Positions 7,165 to 14,591 of a stretch of 23,205 bases of DNA are shown here, piece after piece. Location of the stretch: the IMG/VR virus record IMGVR_UViG_3300020468_000732, positions 1-23,205 of that record; one strand, written 5' to 3'. The first letter of the stretch is position 1, and every line of letters begins with the position of its first letter. The position numbers and the translations under genes are program-made. The DNA is from a virus. Below the pieces are notes generated by a model, which saw nothing but the letters and a program-made list of their open reading frames with translations, had not been told where the DNA came from and ran no database searches.

Positions 7165-7820
7165 TTATGATTACTAAACCCACTATTGAAATACTAAAGA
7201 ACTTCTGTTCTATTAACAAGTCTCTTGTTATTAAACCTGGTAATAGGTTAAGCACCTTGAGTATTAATAAAAATATTCTTGTTTATGCAGACGTAGAAGA
7301 ACAGTTTGATTCTGAAATGTCAATCTATGATCTATCTACATTCTTAGGTGGACTATCTTTATTTGAGAAACCATCTATAGATACATCAAAGAATAATTAC
7401 GTAACTGTTAGCGATGCAGCAGGACGTTCTAAGACTAGATTTTTCTATGCTGATCCAGATATTATTACACAACCACCTGCGAAAGAAATTAGTCTTCCTA
7501 GTGTGGATGTTAGTTTTAATATTGATGCTAATACACTTCAGCAACTTCAACGTGCTGCCTCAGTATACCAACTACCTGACTTATGTCTTTACGGTGATGG
7601 TGAGGTAATGAACTTAACTGTAACTGATAAGAAGAATGATACTTCTAATAGTTACTCAGTTGAGGTAGGAAATACAGATGCAGAATTCTGTTACTGTTTT
7701 AGAGTTGAGAACTTAAAGTTATTACCTGGTGCATATGATGTGTCAATAAGTAAAACTAACGTTGCACTATTCCAAGGTAATGGGATAAAATACTTTATAG
7801 CACTAGAACCAAATACATGA
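7161..7820 (+). CDS. gp45: Sliding clamp (T4 gp45-like)
   Basis: 219 residues, close to the 228 of T4 gp45. It forms the ring-shaped processivity clamp for gp43 and, in T4-like phages, a mobile activator of late transcription. The assignment rests on length, on stretches such as ITKPTIEILKNFCSINKSL at the N-terminus and CFRVENLKLLPGAYDVSISK near the C-terminus, and on position just before gp44 as in T4. A second ATG two codons in (7167) is an alternative start. It overlaps its neighbours on both sides by ATGA, so translation is probably coupled. Late transcription through gp45 fits with the NATAAATA-like box found at 5480. Confidence 0.88.
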   Translation: MIMITKPTIEILKNFCSINKSLVIKPGNRLSTLSINKNILVYADVEEQFDSEMSIYDLSTFLGGLSLFEKPSIDTSKNNYVTVSDAAGRSKTRFFYADPDIITQPPAKEISLPSVDVSFNIDANTLQQLQRAASVYQLPDLCLYGDGEVMNLTVTDKKNDTSNSYSVEVGNTDAEFCYCFRVENLKLLPGAYDVSISKTNVALFQGNGIKYFIALEPNT

Positions 7821-8314
7821 ACATTTTTGTGACTGACCCAGACCCCATTAAATCAGCACAAGTCTTACCAGACAAACACATAGTAAAGATGCCACTAGAG
7901 ACATGTCAAATGCTTGCTATTGTTGCATCAGAAAAATGGGGTCATGGATTCGGTGTTCTACCTAAAGTAGATGGAGCACCATACAAGACAGACAAGGGTG
8001 CATTTCGTAACCACCCTTGTACTATCTGGGCACAGACTAACTTTCGTTGGTTGATTGATCACGGTCTTGCATTGTGTGCAGAGTATACTCACAGATACAA
8101 CAAAGTCCACAGTTGCCAGTATACTATAGAGTGTGCTGATATCATATTTCCTGATTGCCCACCGCCAACATCATTCACCAGAGCGATGCCCGATGGGTTT
8201 AAACATGACACAAGCATTGACACTTTTACTGCTTACAAAAATTACATTAGCAGCAAACCTTGGGTTGCATCTAATTATTTACGTGACGAATCCAGAAAAC
8301 CAAATTGGGTATGA
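7817..8314 (+). CDS. Conserved-looking phage protein between clamp and loader, unknown
   Basis: 165 residues. The N-terminus MNIFVTDPDPIKSAQVLPDK leads into HIVKMPLETCQML, then NHPCTIWAQTNFRWLIDHGL and a His/Tyr-rich helix, EYTHRYNKVHSC. I recognise this layout as one found in several large phages but know no proven function. The clustered His, Asp and Cys residues suggest an enzyme or metal site. Some databases may link such proteins to DNA glycosylases; I see no clear match to T4 endonuclease V. It overlaps gp45 by ATGA and ends 7 bases before gp44, so it would be made together with clamp and loader. Confidence 0.7.
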   Translation: MNIFVTDPDPIKSAQVLPDKHIVKMPLETCQMLAIVASEKWGHGFGVLPKVDGAPYKTDKGAFRNHPCTIWAQTNFRWLIDHGLALCAEYTHRYNKVHSCQYTIECADIIFPDCPPPTSFTRAMPDGFKHDTSIDTFTAYKNYISSKPWVASNYLRDESRKPNWV

Positions 8315-8325
8315 TTAAATTATGA
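8311..8325 (+). promoter_or_regulatory. Possible RegA operator at the gp44 start
   Basis: ATGATTAAATTATGA overlaps the upstream stop and the gp44 start codon. It resembles the site I recall for RegA on T4 gene 44 mRNA (AAUGAGGAAAUUAUGA), sharing the AUGA, AAAUUAUGA parts. There is no other ribosome site here, so a repressor bound here would block initiation. Inference from similarity only. Confidence 0.35.
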
Positions 8326-9263
8326 ATGATTTTTTATGGGTAGAGAAGTATCGTCCTAAAAAGATTGAGGACTGTATACTTCCTACTGATGTGAAGAACA
8401 CCTTTAAAAGTTTTGTAGAGCAGGGAGAGATACCAAATCTTCTACTCTCTGGAACTGCAGGTGTAGGTAAAACAACTATTGCAAAAGCATTATGTTATGA
8501 ACTTGGAGCAGATTTTTATGTCATCAATGGATCGGACGAAGGAAGATTCCTCGATACAGTCCGAAATCAAGCGAAGACGTTTGCAGCAACTGTTTCTCTT
8601 ACAGCAGGAGCAAAGCACAAAGTCCTTATCATTGATGAGGCAGACAACACTACCCCAGATGTACAACTCTTACTTCGTGCATCGATAGAGGAGTTTCAAA
8701 AGAACTGTAGATTTATATTTACATGTAACTTCAAGAACAAGATCATTGAACCTCTACACAGTAGAACAACTGTAATAGATTTCAATGTGCGTGGAAAAAT
8801 TAAACAACAACTTGCATCTGAATTCTTTGGATCAACTCGTAACATACTTAACGCAGAAGGCGTACAATATGCTGATGCAGTGGTCGCTCAAGTCGTCCAA
8901 AAATACTTCCCAGACTTTAGAAGAACCTTAAATGAATTACAGAGATATGCTTCTACTGGTAATATTGATACTGGTATTCTAGCAACGTTAGGTGATGCTA
9001 AGATAGATCCACTAGTATCAGCATTGAAGGCAAAGAAATTTAATGATGTTAAGAAATGGGTGCAGCAAAATCTAGACAATGATCCTGTATCTATCATGCG
9101 TAAACTATATGACAATCTATCTACAACAGTAGATGGTCCTAGTGTTGCTGCAGCAGTTTTAATAATTGCAGAGTATCAATACAAGTCTGCCTTTGTTGTA
9201 GATCAAGAGATAAACCTACTGGCTTGTCTTACCCAAATTATGTTGGAGTGTAACTTCAAGTGA
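8322..9263 (+). CDS. gp44: Clamp loader large subunit (T4 gp44-like)
   Basis: 313-residue AAA+ ATPase, near the 319 of T4 gp44. In T4 four gp44 and one gp62 load the gp45 clamp on primer-template. The protein opens with the RFC-like WVEKYRPKKIEDCILP, then Walker A GTAGVGKT (44-51), Walker B VLIIDEAD (101-108), sensor 1 FTCN (N136) and the HSRTT arginine-finger region (R148). All ATPase residues are present. It lies next to gp45 as in T4, but its partner gp62 is 1.7 kb away because three genes are inserted between them. The start has no Shine-Dalgarno site and may be a RegA target. It shares a GTGA overlap with the next gene. Confidence 0.95.
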   Translation: MNDFLWVEKYRPKKIEDCILPTDVKNTFKSFVEQGEIPNLLLSGTAGVGKTTIAKALCYELGADFYVINGSDEGRFLDTVRNQAKTFAATVSLTAGAKHKVLIIDEADNTTPDVQLLLRASIEEFQKNCRFIFTCNFKNKIIEPLHSRTTVIDFNVRGKIKQQLASEFFGSTRNILNAEGVQYADAVVAQVVQKYFPDFRRTLNELQRYASTGNIDTGILATLGDAKIDPLVSALKAKKFNDVKKWVQQNLDNDPVSIMRKLYDNLSTTVDGPSVAAAVLIIAEYQYKSAFVVDQEINLLACLTQIMLECNFK

Positions 9264-9538
9264 CTAACAAATTAATGAGAAAACGTGAGAAGATCAGAGC
9301 ACAAATGAAGTCCAGATTTTATTACTGGTTCTGGGGTGCTACTGCTATAGCTGTTGTAGGAGGTCAACTATATGTTGGTTCATCCTATCGTTTTATGGCA
9401 AGATCAATGAACAGATGGTTTGAAGAAACTATTGATCTCATACAACAACCAATACAACCTATGATACCTGACAGGGGACGTGGATATTACATGCCTGTTC
9501 CAACTCCAGAAGATTATGGGATGACAATAATAGAATGA
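9260..9538 (+). CDS. Small single-span membrane protein
   Basis: 92 residues with a basic N-terminus (KLMRKREKIRAQMKSR), one hydrophobic span at about 20-41 (FYYWFWGATAIAVVGGQLYV) and a proline-rich tail. The positive N-terminus suggests the tail faces the periplasm. The GTG at 9260 overlaps the gp44 stop (GTGA), which supports it; ATG at 9275 is an alternative. It ends with an ATGA overlap into the oxygenase gene. No function is known to me. It is the first gene of a three-gene insert between gp44 and gp62. Confidence 0.7.
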   Translation: MTNKLMRKREKIRAQMKSRFYYWFWGATAIAVVGGQLYVGSSYRFMARSMNRWFEETIDLIQQPIQPMIPDRGRGYYMPVPTPEDYGMTIIE

Positions 9539-10155
9539 AAACCATAGGAATATTTCCAACAAATATCTTTGAGTTTCAATTACATGATCTCCAACTTCGG
9601 GATGATGTTTATAGTTATGTTGATACTCTTAAGATGACTCGGTTTAACTTTCCACATAGAGTCCTGAGTTCTCATGGTGATCTTCATAAACACGAAAAAC
9701 TTAAACCATTGTATGATTGGTTTCATCAGTGTTTAGAAGAGGCAAGAGTATCAGAAGGATTACAATGTGAAAGTTTAAAGATATCATTGTCATGGGCAAA
9801 CTGGGCACCTCCTCAATCTGGTGCAGGTCACCCAATGCATAGACATAACTATGCGTACTACTCTGCTGTATATTATCTTACAGAAGGATCACCTACAGTC
9901 TTTTTAGATCCTGTAGATATTAGAGGGTTAGATACTCTTGAAATATTACAAGGAGATAGAGAGAGTGTTCCTAATGAAAAAGAAATAATTGCAGAACCTG
10001 GTAAACTAATTCTATTTCCTGGTTGGTTAAGACATTGTTCAGCACCACATCATGATGAGTTTAATAGATTTACTATATCATTCAATAGTCTTCCTGATGG
10101 TGCCATTAACGGTGGTCCTGGTGGAGTTCCAGTTGCAACCTTGAAAGTATTATGA
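9535..10155 (+). CDS. 2OG-Fe(II) oxygenase, TIGR02466-like
   Basis: 206 residues. The likely iron-binding region is GHPMHRHNYAYYSAVYYL (H99, H102, H104), followed by a proline/glycine turn, IIAEPGKLILFPGWLRH with the distal H167, and R178 in NRFTISFN for 2-oxoglutarate. This order and spacing fit the 2OG-Fe(II) family common in cyanophages (TIGR02466/PF13759 type). The substrate is unknown. It overlaps the membrane protein before it and the adenine methylase after it by 4 bases each, so the three are made as a unit. One of three different 2OG oxygenases in the window. Confidence 0.82.
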   Translation: MKTIGIFPTNIFEFQLHDLQLRDDVYSYVDTLKMTRFNFPHRVLSSHGDLHKHEKLKPLYDWFHQCLEEARVSEGLQCESLKISLSWANWAPPQSGAGHPMHRHNYAYYSAVYYLTEGSPTVFLDPVDIRGLDTLEILQGDRESVPNEKEIIAEPGKLILFPGWLRHCSAPHHDEFNRFTISFNSLPDGAINGGPGGVPVATLKVL

Positions 10156-10973
10156 TGAAAACCCCATTGCGTTATCCTGGTGGTAAATCTCGTGCCACAA
10201 AAAAGATAGCACAATTTCTTCCAGATCTTACAAAGTATAAATCATATCGTGAGCCATTCTTAGGAGGTGGTTCTGTTGCTTTATACATTAGTCAAACCTA
10301 TCCTCACTTAGATATATGGGTGAGTGATTTATATAAACCGTTAATCGAATTCTGGCAAACACTAGCATCTCAAGGAGACGAACTCTACAATGAACTTATT
10401 CAACTTAAACGAAAGCATTACGAACCTGCGTCTGCCAAAATGCTTTTTATCGAAGCTAAAGAATATCTCACTAGAGAAACCTCGACCTTATTTGATCGCT
10501 CCGTTAGTTTTTATATCATTAATAAGTGTAGCTTTAGTGGTCTCACAGAGTCGTCGTCCTTCTCTCCCCAAGCCTCAGACAATAACTTTACCGTTAGAGG
10601 TCTTGAAAGATTAAAATACTATAGGGATATCATTGAAACTTGGAAAATTACCCACTCGACGTACGAAGAACTATACACTGATAGTATGGATACTTTTACT
10701 TACCTTGACCCACCATATGAAATCAAACCAAAGTTGTATGGGAAACGAGGAGAAATGCATAAAGGATTCGACCACGATAAGTTCTTTGAAGATTGTGACC
10801 GCCACTGTAGTCACATGATGGTATCCTATAATAGTTCTCAATTAATTAAAGATAGATTTAAGGACTGGGATGCTCAAGAGTATGATCACACATATACAAT
10901 GAGATCAGTTGGTGACTATATGAAGAATCAACAAGAACGTAAAGAACTACTTTTATTAAATTATGGCATATGA
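10152..10973 (+). CDS. dam: DNA adenine N6-methyltransferase (Dam/D12 class)
   Basis: 273 residues. It has the D12-class start PLRYPGGKSR, the SAM-binding motif REPFLGGGS (33-41) and the catalytic DPPY (186-189, in TYLDPPYE). Such enzymes methylate adenine N6 in short sites, often GATC. GATC is not absent from this DNA (for example at 1736 and 2230), so methylation rather than site loss could protect the genome. Specificity cannot be read from sequence. The gene opens with two in-frame ATG codons overlapping the oxygenase stop, and its end overlaps gp62 by 11 bases. Family very secure. Confidence 0.93.
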   Translation: MMKTPLRYPGGKSRATKKIAQFLPDLTKYKSYREPFLGGGSVALYISQTYPHLDIWVSDLYKPLIEFWQTLASQGDELYNELIQLKRKHYEPASAKMLFIEAKEYLTRETSTLFDRSVSFYIINKCSFSGLTESSSFSPQASDNNFTVRGLERLKYYRDIIETWKITHSTYEELYTDSMDTFTYLDPPYEIKPKLYGKRGEMHKGFDHDKFFEDCDRHCSHMMVSYNSSQLIKDRFKDWDAQEYDHTYTMRSVGDYMKNQQERKELLLLNYGI

Positions 10974-11361
10974 TGATCGCTATCCTCTAAAGGATTATTT
11001 GAACAGTATTAATTACACTAAGGATTACCTCATGGGTGAGGATCCAGACTGGGAAAGAAACTATCCAACGTATGTAATTAACAAGTGTCTTTCACATCAC
11101 ATGGACACTATTGTATTTGCAAATGAGATGAACAAGTATCCTAATTTAGACAAGCGTTTACAATATGACTTCTATATACATACTGTTAGACCTAAAAGGA
11201 GATTTTCTCCTTGGGCTAAAAAACAACAGGTGAAAGATCTTGACCTTGTGAAAAAATACTATGGATATAGTAGTGAAAAAGCACATCAAGCCCTACGGAT
11301 CTTAACTCCCGACCAACTTAACTACATTAGACAAAAACTGAACCGAGGAGGAAAGAGATGA
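10963..11361 (+). CDS. gp62: Clamp loader small subunit (T4 gp62-like)
   Basis: 132 residues, shorter than T4 gp62 (187) but typical of short cyanophage versions as I recall them. The sequence is rich in aromatic and basic residues (NYPTYVINKCLSHHMDTIVF, then RPKRRFSPWAKK). The assignment rests on this pattern and on position immediately before regA, as in T4. gp62 has no ATPase site and acts as the fifth member of the gp44/62 loader. It overlaps dam by 11 bases and regA by ATGA. Confidence 0.8.
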   Translation: MAYDDRYPLKDYLNSINYTKDYLMGEDPDWERNYPTYVINKCLSHHMDTIVFANEMNKYPNLDKRLQYDFYIHTVRPKRRFSPWAKKQQVKDLDLVKKYYGYSSEKAHQALRILTPDQLNYIRQKLNRGGKR

Positions 11362-11774
11362 ATGATGTGCAATGGACTAAAGATGATATGGTTGAAGTCA
11401 CTCTTAAAGAACCAGATGACTTCTTAAAGATAAGAGAAACTCTTACACGTATTGGTGTTGCTTCTAGAAAAGAAAGAAAGTTATATCAATCATGTCATAT
11501 TCTTCATAAGAAAGGGCAGTATTACATAGTACACTTCAAAGAACTATTTGCTCTAGATGGTAAGAAAGCAAATTTATCTGAGAATGATTTACAACGTAGA
11601 AATAGAATTATTAAACTACTATCAGACTGGGGTCTTGTAGAGATTGTTAAAGTATCAGAGGTAGTAAACGTAGCACCTCTAAGTCAGATAAAGGTAATAG
11701 CATACAGAGAGAAGGGAGAATGGATGCTTGAGTCCAAGTATAACATCGGTAAAAAGAGACAAGTTACCGAATGA
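11358..11774 (+). CDS. regA: RegA translational repressor
   Basis: 138 residues; T4 RegA has 122. RegA binds AU-rich sites around start codons of early mRNAs, in T4 including gp44 and gp45, and blocks initiation. Recognisable stretches are VEVTLKEPDDFLKIRETLTR, LYQSCHILHKKGQYYIVHFK and the ELFALDGK segment. It overlaps gp62 by ATGA, in the T4 order 62-regA, and is the last gene of replication block I. Many starts nearby lack a Shine-Dalgarno sequence and are AU-rich, fitting targets for RegA. Secure. Confidence 0.92.
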   Translation: MNDVQWTKDDMVEVTLKEPDDFLKIRETLTRIGVASRKERKLYQSCHILHKKGQYYIVHFKELFALDGKKANLSENDLQRRNRIIKLLSDWGLVEIVKVSEVVNVAPLSQIKVIAYREKGEWMLESKYNIGKKRQVTE

Positions 11775-11800
11775 TATATAGAGTAGAGTAACTCTAAGTC

Positions 11801-12211
11801 ATGGCAGAAGCAGTAAAAAAAGAAGAACCAAAGAAAGGTGTCCTTGGCAAGATCAAAGAGCATGTTGAGGATAAGGAAGAGCAACTAGCATTTCTATCTA
11901 CAATCGTGAGACTTTCGGTTCTTACATGGTCCGCAGGAATTTTAACATTAGCGTATGTTAAATTACCTGCAGCATTTAATATACCTGAGCAGAAACTGGA
12001 TCCAACTTTCATAGCTTCGGTCTTCACAGGAACTTTAGCTACCTTCGGTGTCGTTGGCACAGGTAAGAAGAAGAACGGTGCAGATGGTGGTAGTGCTAAC
12101 ATATCTAAAAAGGATATGGAGTTTCTTATCGCTAAGGCATCAGAGACTGCACCTGCTCAAACTATCAGGATTGAATCTGGTCCTGTAAAAATTGTCCCAG
12201 ACACTAAGTAA
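11801..12211 (+). CDS. Two-span membrane protein, unknown (possibly holin-like)
   Basis: 136 residues with a charged N-terminus (KKEEPKKGVLGKIKEHVEDK), membrane spans at about 29-53 and 69-87, and a hydrophilic tail after a KKKNG cluster. Small size, two spans and charged ends would suit a class II holin, but no lysis gene is adjacent and no motif proves it. It follows regA after 26 bases that include the short palindrome AGAGTAACTCT. No Shine-Dalgarno site is visible. First gene of the envelope-type module. Confidence 0.7.
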   Translation: MAEAVKKEEPKKGVLGKIKEHVEDKEEQLAFLSTIVRLSVLTWSAGILTLAYVKLPAAFNIPEQKLDPTFIASVFTGTLATFGVVGTGKKKNGADGGSANISKKDMEFLIAKASETAPAQTIRIESGPVKIVPDTK

Positions 12212-12213
12212 TC

Positions 12214-12423
12214 ATGCAGAAAATTATTAATGTACTTGCTATTGCGTCTACTATTGTATCTGCTACCGTTGTCGGTGGTGGGGTATACGTATATGTCAAT
12301 AGAGCATCCATCATTGATGGAGTTAAATCTAAAGTTATGGAATCAGTTATCCCAGATGTGGGAGTAGATATTCCTTCTAGTCCTATGCCCGAAGGCACTG
12401 GATTTGGTATACCATCGTTTTAA
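12214..12423 (+). CDS. Small membrane-anchored protein, unknown
   Basis: 69 residues: a hydrophobic N-terminal span at about 5-28 (INVLAIASTIVSATVVGGGV), then a short tail rich in Pro, Gly and Ser. It could be a signal anchor or an uncleaved signal peptide; no lipobox is present. It starts 2 bases after the stop of the preceding membrane protein and is followed, after an AAGG site, by the next one, so the three are probably co-translated. Confidence 0.65.
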   Translation: MQKIINVLAIASTIVSATVVGGGVYVYVNRASIIDGVKSKVMESVIPDVGVDIPSSPMPEGTGFGIPSF

Positions 12424-12432
12424 AAGGTTATT

Positions 12433-13026
12433 ATGAATAAGTGGATTGGAATTAGTTTAGGAACTCTTCTAGGCATATCACATATTGGTATGATTGGTTT
12501 TGTTGCTACACGAAATAAAAGTCAGTTACCTAGTTTAGATATACCTGTAGGTGACTATACATCATATGCTATTTCAGCAAACAAGGATGGATATAAGTTA
12601 AGTTATCAAGCTAACGATCCTAAGACTGCATTCATCAGTAAGGATATTAAGACTAAGGGTGGTTTCTTAGGTCTTGCAAATGAGACAACTAAGGTTGCTG
12701 AAGAATACTTTATGGATGGTCAGATCAATCAAGGTGCACCAGTATCAAATACTAGGTCTTGGATAGATCAACCACCTGGTTTATCAGTAGGACAGGCAGC
12801 AGAGATAACTGCCCTAAGACAAAGTGAAGCATGCATCAAAGCCGTTGGAGCAGCAGAAGGAACAGGAAGACTTGTAGGCACTAGTGTTGGTGCAGCAGCA
12901 GCACCTGCTGTTAGTAATATACCATTCGTAGGATGGGTTGCTGCAGGATGGGTAGCAATGTTTGGTGGAGACCAAGGTGCTACTATCGGTGGTAACATGG
13001 CAGAAGATTTGAATAAGAACTGCTAA
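12433..13026 (+). CDS. Membrane protein with glycine-rich C-terminal segment
   Basis: 197 residues. There is a signal anchor at about 4-25, a polar middle region, and a Gly/Ala-rich hydrophobic stretch at 149-178 (GTSVGAAAAPAVSNIPFVGW) with small residues repeated every four positions, like glycine-zipper membrane proteins. Cysteines at 134 and 197 could pair in the periplasm. An AAGG lies 5 bases before the ATG. It shares TAATG with the following oxygenase gene. Function unknown; an envelope role is inference. Confidence 0.7.
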   Translation: MNKWIGISLGTLLGISHIGMIGFVATRNKSQLPSLDIPVGDYTSYAISANKDGYKLSYQANDPKTAFISKDIKTKGGFLGLANETTKVAEEYFMDGQINQGAPVSNTRSWIDQPPGLSVGQAAEITALRQSEACIKAVGAAEGTGRLVGTSVGAAAAPAVSNIPFVGWVAAGWVAMFGGDQGATIGGNMAEDLNKNC

Positions 13027-13523
13027 TGCAGGTCATTGATAATTTTCTGAGTGCAGAACAATATACACAATTAGAACCAGTCCTGATGAGTGATCATCTA
13101 GACTGGTATTGGAATGATGGTATATGTTATGAGGATGATGGATTATTTCAGATGACTCATACTATATTTGATTCAAGTAAAGAACAAAAGAGTCCTTTAT
13201 TTTTTCATTGCAAATCTTTATTAAATAAACTAGGTGGATCTGCTCGTAGAATTAAAGCAAATCTAACTACTAAGTGTCATAAACATGTACACACAGGATT
13301 CCATACAGATTTTCAAGAAGATCAATTTGTAGGTAAGACTGCTGTTTATTATGTCAATACAAACAATGGTTATACAGAGTTTAAATCAGGTGTCAGGGTA
13401 AATAGTATTGCAAATCGTATGGTTATATTTGATTCTAAATATGAACATGCAGGAGTAACCTCTACTGATACTAATCGTAGAGTTGTTCTTAATATTAATT
13501 TTAATAGTATCTACTATCAATAA
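13026..13523 (+). CDS. 2OG-Fe(II) oxygenase, small
   Basis: 165 residues. The iron site HxD is HTDF (H93, D95), the distal histidine H141 is in KYEHAG, and R151 or R152 in NRRVVLNINF would hold 2-oxoglutarate. The N-terminal VIDNFLSAEQ is typical of prolyl-hydroxylase-like proteins. Substrate unknown. It sits inside a row of membrane-protein genes, with TAATG overlaps on both sides, so a substrate in that module is conceivable. It is different in sequence from the oxygenases at 9535 and 21494. Confidence 0.85.
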   Translation: MQVIDNFLSAEQYTQLEPVLMSDHLDWYWNDGICYEDDGLFQMTHTIFDSSKEQKSPLFFHCKSLLNKLGGSARRIKANLTTKCHKHVHTGFHTDFQEDQFVGKTAVYYVNTNNGYTEFKSGVRVNSIANRMVIFDSKYEHAGVTSTDTNRRVVLNINFNSIYYQ

Positions 13524-13783
13524 TGGACTTACAAAAGATAACAACAGGAGTAACCGCAGCAGCAGTCGTTGGAACTGGTGCAACTGTTGGTGTTCAACAT
13601 CAGATAGATAAAATGCAAGGCGGTCCTCAAGCAAGACAAGATGCACAGATAGAACAGATAAGACAAGTAGTAGCAGAAGAAGTATATAAACAATTAATAA
13701 ATGCTTGGCCAGAAACCTCAGGTCCTGTAAAAGGAATTCCAGTTCCTAAAGTAGATTATAAAACACAGATACCTAATCCTTAG
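13523..13783 (+). CDS. Small membrane protein, unknown
   Basis: 86 residues: an Ala/Gly/Thr-rich hydrophobic span at about 7-24 (TTGVTAAAVVGTGATVGV), a Gln-rich helical middle (about 38-60) that may form a coiled coil, and a proline-rich end. It starts in a TAATG overlap with the oxygenase. Its stop overlaps the stop of the facing gene, within CTAATCCTTAG, so forward and reverse transcripts converge with no visible terminator. Confidence 0.65.
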   Translation: MDLQKITTGVTAAAVVGTGATVGVQHQIDKMQGGPQARQDAQIEQIRQVVAEEVYKQLINAWPETSGPVKGIPVPKVDYKTQIPNP

Positions 13784-14591
13784 TTTTAAAAGGTGGTAAA
13801 CCTTTCTTTAATCTATATTCGTTAGCAATTATATCATTACGTGTTAGTCTAGTAGTACCTTTACCAAGTTTTTTCTTTACTGTATCAGTAATCTTTTTAA
13901 TTACAGGTTTGATGATTCTCAATAATATTGGTGTCGCAGTAGCTCCTGCTGTTGCAATTACTGCAACTGCTAGGGTTGTAGATGCTTGACTTGCAGTAGG
14001 TACAAACTGTTCTATAGTTGGAACAGGTTCCCAGATTAACTCACAGACTAGTCCATCTGGGGTTAGTTTATATTCTTTAACTTGTTCATCACCTTTCTGA
14101 CTTCTTTCACCTATACGTCTAGCATTTATAGGAGGACAATCTACTTCTTCTTTTTCGTTATCAGGTGTTTGTGGTGGTTCAACATCAGTCTCTGGAGGGG
14201 CTAAAGGATCACCTGTATCTACACCTTCTGTAACTTCCTCTTGTGGAATATACACTGTCTCCCAACTAAGTTCATCAGCACGATAATCAGGTGGTTCATA
14301 GTATGGCATACCTGCATCACATAATACTACATTCTGTTTTGGATCGTCATTAACCAACATCTTATTTTTAGATGGTGGGTTCTTTGCATTTTCTTTATTA
14401 ACCTTTACACAACCTGGCATGTTAATGATTGGAGTTCCTACAAGTTGTGTTACAGGAACTGTTATGGGTATTGCTGTATAACTATCCATCCACGTCCTAG
14501 TATCAACTATGGTGTTTACACCAATAGGTCTAACGTTAACATAGGGTATGGCTACATTAGGAACCTGTACCTTAATCGGTTCCATCAACAT
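13773..14591 (-). CDS. Proline/acid-rich membrane protein, unknown
   Basis: 272 residues, last gene of the reverse-strand group. The N-terminal part is hydrophobic but not a signal peptide (IKVQVPNVAIPYVNVRPIGV). The middle (about 115-150) is rich in Pro, Glu and Asp. One membrane span lies at about 204-227 (TTLAVAVIATAGATATPILL), followed by a strongly basic tail, so the tail is probably cytoplasmic and the large N-terminal part outside. Cysteines occur at 61, 91, 152 and 183. ATG at 14591 overlaps the preceding gene by 20 bases; ATG at 14585 is also possible. No family recognised. Confidence 0.7.
   Translation of the reverse strand: MLMEPIKVQVPNVAIPYVNVRPIGVNTIVDTRTWMDSYTAIPITVPVTQLVGTPIINMPGCVKVNKENAKNPPSKNKMLVNDDPKQNVVLCDAGMPYYEPPDYRADELSWETVYIPQEEVTEGVDTGDPLAPPETDVEPPQTPDNEKEEVDCPPINARRIGERSQKGDEQVKEYKLTPDGLVCELIWEPVPTIEQFVPTASQASTTLAVAVIATAGATATPILLRIIKPVIKKITDTVKKKLGKGTTRLTRNDIIANEYRLKKGLPPFKTKD

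Noticed and set aside
11801-12211. Firm call of a holin.
   Set aside because: Two spans and charged ends are not enough, and no lysozyme or spanin gene is adjacent.
13046-13646. Reverse frames opposite the oxygenase and small membrane gene as antisense genes.
   Set aside because: Leucine-rich low-complexity translation and no ribosome site; typical shadow of AT-rich coding DNA.
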